The notes below the pieces were generated by a model. That model worked only from the letters and a program-made list of their open reading frames with translations, was not told the origin of the DNA and ran no database searches. From Piezodorus guildinii (Eukaryota; Arthropoda; Insecta; Hemiptera; Pentatomidae): 64,000 bases of DNA. Shown piece by piece: positions 51,801 to 63,084 of this stretch. The first letter of the stretch is position 1. Each line of letters opens with the position of its first letter. The stretch lies in NCBI GenBank assembly GCA_023052935.1, contig CM041297.1:53053917-53117916 (forward strand), read 5' to 3'. Both the position numbers and the translations under genes were made by a program.

Positions 51801-54800
51801 ATAATCTTCTTAAATTTTCTGATCCAACTTATTTCTTAGCATTACAAGTTTGTTGCTCCCTCACATTCTTGTGTCACTCTGATCCTTTGAAACATCCATG
51901 AAAGTACTACTAACATGGCGGCGAAGAAGGATACGGAATTAGAATGAACTAAGTGAAGAGTGAGGAAGTGGATAATGCATTGGGCTTACGAAATTGCTGA
52001 AAAAGAAAACGGAAGTGAGGTGAGATAAATATTGGATATTCAAGCAAGTGTATGAATCAATGTTATAACAATGAAAAGGATGCATTAACACGTCACGCCG
52101 CGATTGAATGAATAGAAATAGAAAAAAAAATTATTCTGGACTAGGTCCCCTAAGAATAACAGGTTTGTACAGTATATGGAAATATACATGTCTGGCCAAC
52201 AGACAGAAGGAACATAATCAATAAATAAATAAACAATTATGGGTTAATATATGTGTGCATATCATAAACGCATATACACACATATATCCAAAAAAATAAA
52301 TACAATGATAAAATTAAAATAAAAACAATTCTTAGAAAGTATTTTGTTGAACGAAATTAAAAACTTAATTAATAGATAACAGCATTTAAATATAGACAAT
52401 GAACAAAATTATTCTTCATTCAAAGAGTGATGTCAGAAATATAAATGTTATAGTTTCTAAGCGTCTTTTTGGGATAATAAAAGGTATTGGAAAAGTTGGG
52501 ATTTGAATGAGAGAAGGAAGCAGCATGGCGGATATGAGTAGGTAGAGAATTCCAGAAATTAGAGGAGCGGAGAAGTAACGATCAAAAGTTTTAGACCTAT
52601 GGATGGAAAATAAAGGTCGGAATGGCGCGATCTTGTTTCAAGTGAGTGGACTGAGGATTTAAATTGTAGGAGACTGTGGATGTATGGAGGGTGTTGAGAG
52701 TTAATGATTTGGTAAAGGTATGATCCTAGGAAATATTGTCTGAGGAACCACTTTAACTCACCGTAAAAATGGGTCACATGAGACCTCTTCGGAGTACTGA
52801 GGACAAATCTTAAAAATATGTTCAGTTAAAATTTAAAATTTAAAATGTATGCCACGTTTCGTCGATTATAGCCCTTTCAGACCTGTATAAGAGTTGTACG
52901 CAATCTATTTAGTGCTTATTTTGAAATGTGTGCAGTTTTTTCATCTTAAGCTCAGATTTCTACCAGTAAGTATAACTCGAAAGGCAGTTAATTTGTTTTT
53001 TAATTATTTTTCCCTTATAAATAATAGATAACAGGGTATACGGAAATACCGGTGGTACGCGCCCCCCACAGAGTAGTGCGAGCCACTGGTGGTACTCGCA
53101 GGCGTGAAGTGTTAAATTATAATCGTTGGAAGACTTCCTACGACAAATTTGTGTAACATTAACTATTATATTTAAAATGGCAATATTTATCAAATAGAAA
53201 CAAGAATATTAACATGAAACCTTTTAGAGACTTGCATAGATAGAGAAAATTAGTTTCTGAATACTGCATTGTAAAAGATATAATTGTGAAATCGTACGAC
53301 CAAAGAAAATATGGTGAGAGGAATAAAACATTTTTGATTTGGATATGGTTTTCACCATCGTTTAGTGCATTCTTTCCTGAAGATTCATAAGTAAATTAAA
53401 TTTACATTTAGCTTTTCTTTAAACGGGAGAAATAATTTTTTTTTGTTTTAACCAAGTCACCAAAAAAATATTCCTGAAATATAAGTGGTAAAATAGATCT
53501 TCAGTATACCGTTGAAAAGAGCAATAATTTAGAAAAGTTAATATGCAATAAAAGTAATCGTACGAGTTAATATAAAGTTGTTGTAAGCCCTTAAGCTTAT
53601 GAGCATATGTTATTGGTAAAGAGGAAGGTTATAATAGTTAAATGTTGGCAATGTACAGGATCGGGCAAGTTGTAAATTTAAACCCGAGGGCGGGGATGAG
53701 TCATGAAGGCGACAAAAGTTCTTTGTCGTAGAACTCTAAGGAAAAAATCCCTGGATTAAAAAAAAAGGTAGAAAAATCGAATTTTTTACTTCATTGCAAT
53801 AGTTTTCCCTGTATATCCCCCAACTACTTGGTGCTACTTGGCGATTGTCTAACGGAACAAGCAATCTTCATTCTAACTCTCAACCCATTATGTCAACGAC
53901 AATAAGAAGTACTATTACAGCAAGTACTAGATTGATGCATAATGAAACCTTCGAGGAGCGATTGCTATTACAGTATAGGATTTGGGATCGACTGTTTTGA
54001 CTTGCATTTAATCGTGGCCTTATAGTCCCTCCGCCTCATTCTATTGTCAGCTCTGATTCAATCTGTAATCATGCTAATGCGATTCTTCGGAAATATACAA
54101 TCGGCATTATTGAATCAGGACCTGCAGTCATTTTGCGATTACCGAAATACCCGAGACAATGGTCGCTGAGTTACTCATGAGTTAACGATCCACTTGGATC
54201 AAAGGAGAATTGATCCCTCTATCATTAAATAGACTTTGGAGGCTGGCCGCTTAGTCGCCGTTGCCTAATACAAAATTGGGTGTGTTTACCATTTTTCGTG
54301 GTTATGTTATACAAGCATTCTCAGACATATTTTACTCAACTCAAATACAAAACAAAGTGCTATTAATATCAACTACGCCTAGATTTTATTTTTTTAAATC
54401 ATACAATTGGCCAATTGATTATTTTAGATATATCATAAAATAAAAAAATATGCAACAGAAGATATCTGTATAATGATAATGCGATTTTTGGTTTCCGCAA
54501 ATCCTTCTAAGCGATACGACGGAGTTTGATACGGTTTTAGCTATAACTTAAAATATTCTTTTCTGGAGGTATTGAACATTAGTCTTCAAGTACTGTAATT
54601 GACTTCATAATTTATAGTTTCTATTGACTCTTCTTATGAAAGCGCTATATGATAAACAATATCGTTATTCTACCAATCTCAAACACTCACCCGAACTTAC
54701 CAGCCTCTCCATTGTGACTCAGCGTCTTTTGCATACAGCAGTCCTTGTTCGTGCGTGAATTGTATAAAGAATTATGCCTAGCTACAAAGAAGCTAACAGT

Positions 54801-57800
54801 AATATATTTGTTTATATAGTTAGTTATTTTTTAGAGAAAAAAAATTAATATATAATCTTATTTTCTCTTCTATGTTTCTATATATAAAATGATAACCCGA
54901 TTCTTGTTTTATGCCAACACTTTCTAAACCACATGATTCTTTATACGTTAAATACATTACAATGAAGTTTTTCTTTGGAAGAGAAGGTTAAATTTTGTTT
55001 AATCTAGTCATACAAAAATTATTCTGAACTGTGAGTAGTAATATAGACGTGTAATATACTGCTGGAAAGCGCTTGATTTTATAAAAGTTAATATGCAACA
55101 AAATAATTAAACTTCTCTTCTCTAATGAGCTGATAATACGTAATCAATAAACTCTGAATCGATCAGTCAGTGCTTTTTTAAACATAAATGACACCTCATT
55201 CAAATTTCATCCGTGCGGGGTGAGTCAATAGTGTAATAATAAAAATGATAAGCAGGAAGCACCTGTAGAACGGTGGCTAGTATAACAGCCTTATATGCCA
55301 AAGGTCACGGGTTCAAACCTGGGGGTTAGGGTTTTTTTTTTTTATGGCAGTAAAAAATCCTTAGTTATGCCGTCCTTCAGAGGGAATGTAAAAAGGTTGT
55401 CCCAAGCCTGTGCCATGTCAGGTTAAAGATCCCTAAGATCCTAATTAAACCGTCCCATAAGCCAAAGTAATAGAAATAGAAAAAAAACTTTATTCTGGGA
55501 CAAGGTCCCATAATTGTTATTCTCAAGAACAATTATGAACAAAATAATAAATAATAACTGGCCAAAAACAATATACAACTACAATTAAATAATACAATAA
55601 AAGAAAAAAGGGTCAGAGTACCATCTCTATTTACAATTTCAAGAAATAAATAAATAAGACTAAACGTAAAATGTAACTTTTACGTCTCATTAAAGTAAGT
55701 TCATTAAAATCAAATTCAACATAAGTTGGCATAATAAAAATTAGCTAACATCTGTCTGAAGAGAAAGGAAGTATTGAAAGAGGAGGGATTTAAAAGATGA
55801 TAGGGAAGGAGCATGACGGATGTTTGAAGGGAGAGTATTCCATAAGGCAGTGGAACGGGCTAAAAATGAGCAGTCATATTTTTTGGTTCTATGGAAAGGA
55901 GTGTGGAGGTCAGACAGACGGGATCATGTTTCCTGGTGATGGGTTGAGGATTTAAATACCAGAAGGCTGTAGACATAAAATGGATGGTGGGAGCTTATGA
56001 TTTGATAAAGGAATGATCCAAGGAAATATTGTCTTCGAAAGGTTGGGGGTTAACCACTTTAACTCGTTGTAGAGGTGGGATACATGGGACCGTCTCGAGG
56101 TACCGAACACAAATCTTAAGAAGCAATTAGTGTAAAGGGACGTTATATTAAAAAAAATTAATATATAAAGCATAAGCAAACGTCAGCTATATCTGCAAAC
56201 ATACATAAAGGTAACGTTGTATATAAGTATAAAACTTAGCAAACTATTAGGTTGTGTCACACGAAATGTCCGTTTTCAAGGTAAAGGGTTTTATTAAAAA
56301 TACGATATGAAAACAAGATAATTTTATTCGAAGTATTTACCTTCTTTTTCTACACATTTTTTCCCAACGTGACACCAACTTTTTTTTGTCCCCGAACTGA
56401 AAGCTCTGAGCTTTGAAGTGAAACAAAATCTGAAAACGCACTTTTCACTTGATCATCATTTTCAAAAAGTTTTCCTTTGACGAAGTTGTCTAAATTCCTG
56501 AACCGGTGGTAATCTGTTGGAGACAAGCCGGGAGAATATGGTGGGTGCAGAAGAACTTTGTAGCCCAGTTCTTTCAATTTGTCCACGGTATGTTTTGAAA
56601 CATGGGGTCTTGCTGCCGCTCAGTGAGATCATGAGGTACCCATGTATCGAGCTTTTTTACTTTCCCAATACACTTTAAATGTCTGGAAACGGTAGATGCA
56701 CTTGCATTTAGTTGTGCTGAGAGTCCTTTAACTGTTTGCCATTGGTTTCCTACTACTGTATGTTTGAGGACATCGTAGTCTATCACGGACGGAGGTCTTC
56801 CTCGGGGCAAGTTTTCCAAGTCGGTATCCCCAGCTGAAAACTTAGCAAACCAACGGCGAATGGTCCGTTCACTAACACCCTCTTCCCCAAACGCATTGCA
56901 AATATTTCTAGCGGCTTCAGCTGCTGAATGGCCGAGTTTAAACTCGTACAAAAATATTACTCGAAAATCGCGTGTTTCCATGTTCATATTTGGAGGTATA
57001 CTAAAAAGTGGGTAATTGATTGGGAAGCTAATGTTTATAATACAAAGGTAGAGGATTAGTAACTGTTTACTTTAAATATGTAAACATTCGGAAGAAAACA
57101 ACAGAGACCTGAAAAATCCTTTATGTATTTCAGAAACTATAAAAACGGACATTTCATGTCAAAAAACCCGATAGTAAACGCACCAATTTTTCTGCGATTA
57201 AAGAAATTGAGAAATAAAGGAATGTTTACTTCTGTTTTTTAGGAACTTCTTGAGTCACTCACTACCTGTAAACCGTAACGTTGCTCAGGAGAATTGAATT
57301 TTGTGTTGATTTATATGCGTTTATGGTCAGAGTACCTACATTATTTATTAGCTATCAGTTACTCTTTAAATTATTTGTATATACTTCGAGTAAGTATATA
57401 CAAGTAATAAGTGTTATTACTTAGAGCCAAAACTTAATTTGATTCTGTCAAATTTAGAATAGCACACCAGTAAAAGTAGTCATGCCCACATTTACATTTA
57501 AATGAGTAATCTTATGTTCATAAAAACAAGCGTTTTTTTAGTCGTAAAAGATAATTGAAACAATTGAAGTTATTTCCATGGATGCCAGCACTAGAAACAA
57601 TAATATGAAGCCAAATATGCTTATATATATTTGTTATTAATTTGATATATTTTATAATGCTGGTAAGATTAAGATGATTTAACTTGGGGGTGGGGTGGCT
57701 TAGTGGGTTAACGATCGTTGCTTTAAACGTGCGTTGCCTAGCAACCACAGATGGCCAAAAAATTACGAGTTCGCATCTCGGGACCGGGGGGAATTTTACC

Positions 57801-60800
57801 TCGCCATTTATACCCCGACCTCACTCCCTGGCCCGTGAAACCCCCGTATAGTCCTCGAAGGCGAGGAAGGGGTGAACAAAAAACAAATTAAGATGATTTT
57901 GCTTCCGTGCGATTATAAATTTTATTATCTTTCAGATGATTGTTTGTAATTTTTGAGTTATTCGAAAATAAATTTTTTTAAAGCTTATAGAAATATTTTT
58001 AGCCGATTAGAGGACGAATTTTCCCAAACCCACCCTTATCGCACATCTAGACCTTTGAAAAAATTTGTCTCACTACCATACACGTTTCTGAGACATAGCC
58101 ATGATCAGAAAAGTGAGTGAATGGTGACTTTCATTTATAAATTTAGAAGATGAACTTAAAAGGTTAAGCATATAGCCAGATATTTTAGAAGAAATATTTA
58201 GCAATTTCTAAAACATAAACTCGTTTTTTTTTATTAACAATGGGTATAAAAGCGGCACCAAACTACAGCAAACATTAATGGAATAAGAAAGAGGATATCC
58301 TGTATTTTTATAAAACCTTAGAATTTAGTTTCATTTGTGAGTGAAACTGAAAAAATGAAGGGCGTCAGGGTTTCTGGATGTCAATAAGTATATTTCTTCC
58401 CCGACGATAATACCAAATTTTATTCTTGATATAACAAAAGAATGCGGGTGAAAAATTTTATTTTGAGTAAAATTATATTTCACATAGCACAGAGCAGTTT
58501 TTTAGGGGCAGAAAAATTTGATGAATACAGGAATTTTTAGTTAAAATATTTTAATTTTATTCCAAGTAAAACCATTACCTGTATGAATAACAACTTCCAG
58601 CTATATGTAATCTTATAGCATTGTAATATGTAATATGTAAGCAACCCGATGTATTTAGGCAACATTGCCAAGTAAATAAAGCATTTCTCTCTCTCTTGTA
58701 TATACCTTACATTATTTGTATATACCTTGTCAGAAAACAAAGCCCATATTATTACCGCTTGTTCTTTTAATAGTTTTTTTTTTTTCCATTAATAGTGTAT
58801 GTTTCTAAGGAAACAACAGTGTCATCTCTTCCGGGTACAACAATACACCATTACTTGCTTTGTGAGAGTATTATAATATTTATAATCACAATATTAAATA
58901 ACTAGACTTGAAATTTATTTATATTTAAATTTCTTATCGTCCCCCAAAATGTAGAATAGTTGAAGCGTAGAACTTACTACCATTGGTGAAGATTTCAGAT
59001 TAAACTATTAATTGAAGATTACAAGTAATATCAGTTTATCTTAGATCGGTTCGTGGCCATGAGCGTGACACATCTTCATCCTCTGTTGCGAAAGAAATAT
59101 TTTCATTATTTTTTGTAAGTGTTACACACCCTTGGCATAGAATCTAGAAATACTGACCACCACCGAATTTACAGTCAAGGTGACATCTAGTAGGTTATGG
59201 ATGACTGCGCTAGAATCCGTTTTTTCTCTGAGTCCCTTTCTCTCCACATTAAATTACAATTTTAATGCTCAACTGAAAATATTAAAAAGATCATTATTAT
59301 TTTTTTTTTTTAACAGGATTTTTATCATATATATTCATATTTACGGTCCCGGATGTCATTTTCGAGCGCCTGTATTATCTATGTCCTAAAACTTTATTAA
59401 TAATAAAATAAATTGATACGGTGGAATATCTTATTATTTTTTTAATCGAATATTATATATATAAATATATTTTGACTATATGAAATATATAGTAGGGGAA
59501 AGTACTGCGATCGTGTAAATTTTCGAATTCCAGTTTTCAAACGGAAATACGTTTTAGGGGAAGCACGTTTTAGGGTCTCCTGAGTCCAAATGATCAATTC
59601 CGCAAAAAGGTCTCTGTGTGTCGTGTGTGGTAAGTCTAAAAGCGCACTAAAAGCCGTAAGAAACTGAAATTTTATATTTAAGAAACTATACGCCCGAGAT
59701 GTTACAGCAACTTTTTCATCAAAATCAGCTAACCAGAAGAGCCAGTTTACACCATGCGTTTTGCACATTTTTAGTAAACTCGCTTTATGATGTGAAATTT
59801 AATTGGCTTTAATATGATGTAAGTTTCATTCTGATTGAAATAGTCTGAGAGGGCTTAAATGAGATATATTAAATTTTTTTCCTCTAAGGTACCTTTAACA
59901 TTGTTTAAAAAAACATTATGCACTTCGTCTTATTAGCATTGATATATAACGTTAAAAATTTACAAGTTGAGCGAATTCGATTAACAAGTAAAGGAGATAA
60001 GTGCGAACATATGTTTAATGCAATTTTTGTGTTTTAAACACAAGAATAGTAATAGAGATGTATAATATACCGCTGGATAGCTAAAGATTTTATAATTTTT
60101 TTTATCTAATACAAGTTCCAAAACACAAGTTTCAACTGGACCACACTGGCCCAGAATATAGATGAGGCTGTGAAGAAGATAAGCTAAGGGATTGTCTCCA
60201 TCTTCATAGCCCACGCTAAGCTCCTTGAGTTGTCCAGTATTTCAGCGACCACACACGCCTCCAGATAAGCGTAGGTTTTCGTCGGTTCCGATGTACTTTT
60301 TTGGAGTTATCAAAAGTCTTCTCCAGTACCTCTGTGAACTCCAGCATTGAATTATATTTTAAATGTCTACTTAATTCTGCATTCTACAGCCTTATCTTTT
60401 CTTGTACAGTTATAGATATTAATCGTCATTCTATAACTCGAAATTTTCGTTCCATTTAACGTCGTTATACTACTGCAGCCAATCGGAGGATGATACATTG
60501 GGAGTCCTAAATTATCTATGCAGGTTTTATTAGGATAGGGCTCAGTGCAACCATTTTACGTCCACTCCGAAGGGAGGCATGAATTTTATACTCCTTTTAA
60601 AAATCTGCTGGATTTGAACACACAAAGTTAGGCATGGGGAGGGGATGTTATTCTAGCCACTATACCACAGGTGAACCCTCTACAGCTTATAGATGGGTTT
60701 AGATTAAAATTCTTTGAAACTTATATTAAGATTCTTTGATTGAACGCTCTAATGTAAGAAGTAGGTCTGGAAGCTGGAAGATATTTCTTGAGAACAAAAT

Positions 60801-62998
60801 ATTAGTCTAATAAGATGAGTTTTTTCCTCAAGTTTCTGCAGTATGCAATATATGTCTATATTATGCAGTAATAAAAAGTTCCCGTGTCATAAATTTAGTG
60901 GAGAATCTATTCGTTTCTTGTATTACACTTGTCGCTAGGACGTACCTAAGGAGCTGTATTGGTTTCAATGAAAATGTTACCAATGTAGCAATTAACTATA
61001 TGTACGTAGATGTTAAAAACAAATTTGGTTAATAGATTATTTCTTTATTTACCTTCTACACTTCCTCAATCAGCCCGTTCGTTCGCAAACTCAATATCTC
61101 TCTGACTGGAAAAAGCAGTAAAGTATAATGTTTATTACATCTGGAGGTCCATTGTTTTAAAGCTTTCTTGGTAAATTTTCTTTTCCACTTGATTACCGAT
61201 TTTTACATCCGTTCATATCATGATATTTTCTTGTTTGTTTATTGTTTATTCGTTTAACGTCACTTTATGCTACTATGGCTAATCGGACGATGCTACAGTG
61301 GGAGTCCTAAATTTTGCCTATCCAGGTTTTATTAGGATAGGGATCTTTAACGAGTACCTGACATCGCACAGGCTCGGGACCACCTTTTAACGTCCCCTCC
61401 GAAGGACGGCATAACCAAGGATTTTTTTCTCCCATCAAAAAATCCTAGGGCCACCCGCAGGTTTGAACCCGCGACCTTTGGCATAGAAAGCTGTTATGCT
61501 AGCAACTACGCTATGGGTGACCCCTCATGATATTTTCTTTTCTATGTTTATATTTTCAAAAAGGGGAATATTGTCTCCCAGCCGTAACAGAAATGTCTTT
61601 CCAAGAGAGGCCTAAGAAAAGGAATTGGCCTCAATGTTTACTCATAGAATGATAGATAATTAATAATCGTTTAATGAATAGGTTCTGATCTTACATTATT
61701 ACATATTAAACTTTAATATTACTTATATACTTAAAAGTTTAATATTAATTTTTCACAGGGCAGGGAACGAGGGACCCGGTGAGCGAGCTGTGCCTGGGCT
61801 GTATCTGCGAAGCTAGCTCCAACTGCGACCGAACGCTGGGCTGCGACGGTGGAGTCTGCGGACTCTTCAAGATGACCGAGCCCTACTGGATAGACGCCAA
61901 CAAGCCCATCATCCCGCGGGACAACCCAACCGCTCCAGGAGGTTAGTATATAGCCAGCATGAGAGTATCGATGGTACAAGGTATAAATTGAGAGCTTTAT
62001 GTATTCGTAATATATATGGGGAGCGGCATGATCTAGTTGATAGAGCTTAAGGCTACAGTTCTTCAGGTCCAAGGTTCGAATCCCGGCTGAGCAGAATCAT
62101 TTATTCTGTTCTTTCAGCGGTGTGGCGACCCTGGGGTATGGAAATCCTCCTGGAGCACAACCATCATCTATGAAGTGAATACCCATAATTAGGGAAAAGC
62201 TGACGGCTGAGTGTGACGTGGCTCTACTCATCTCCTTGCCGTTGGTCGAGAAACATTACAAATCTCTATATGTCCTGAATCCAAGATTTTCAGGGCGGGA
62301 TGGCTGAGTGGATTAGCGCGCGTTGCCTTGAACGCGCGTTGCCTAGCAACCGAAGAGGACTATAATTTGGAACCAGATAGCGAGTTCGAGGCTCAAGGGG
62401 GGACGGAGGGGCTTTTATCTCAGCATTTATCCCCCGCCCTCACCCCCTGTCCCGAGAAACTCCGTATAGCATTCAAAGGCGAGGTACGTAGGGAAAAAAA
62501 ACCCAAGGCCTTAGACTGTACCGACCCATGGGTTGTAGAGGTGCAGGTTTTATACAGGGTGTTTCGTAATTGCACGGCACTATTTTATGTATTTGTTCAC
62601 TAACCAAAAATAAACAAAAAAGTTCATATTGACATATATCTCATTTATTAAGAAACTCGTTTAAACGATTTATTAAACAGATATCAAAGGTTAGACTTCT
62701 TTAGACGCCGTATCAGAGCTAATCCTGATAAAGGCCCACAATGTAGGCCGAAACGTGGGCACACAATTAAACTAGCACTATGTTTTAATGTGTGTTTCTC
62801 TCAAATGACACCATCTTCCTCATCTAAGTCATCTAGGGTCTTAAGGTTCAGTCAAAAAATAAGAGATTGTGTTTAGACAATGTTTTAATATTTTTTTCTT
62901 CTTATCTTTATGCCCTGATTGCATCGTGAAACTCGAGTGTCAACTCCCAGGAGATTACACCGCGAGATCCAGGCCCTGCACGGCCTGTCGCGCCTCTG

Positions 62999-63084
<86 letters not shown>
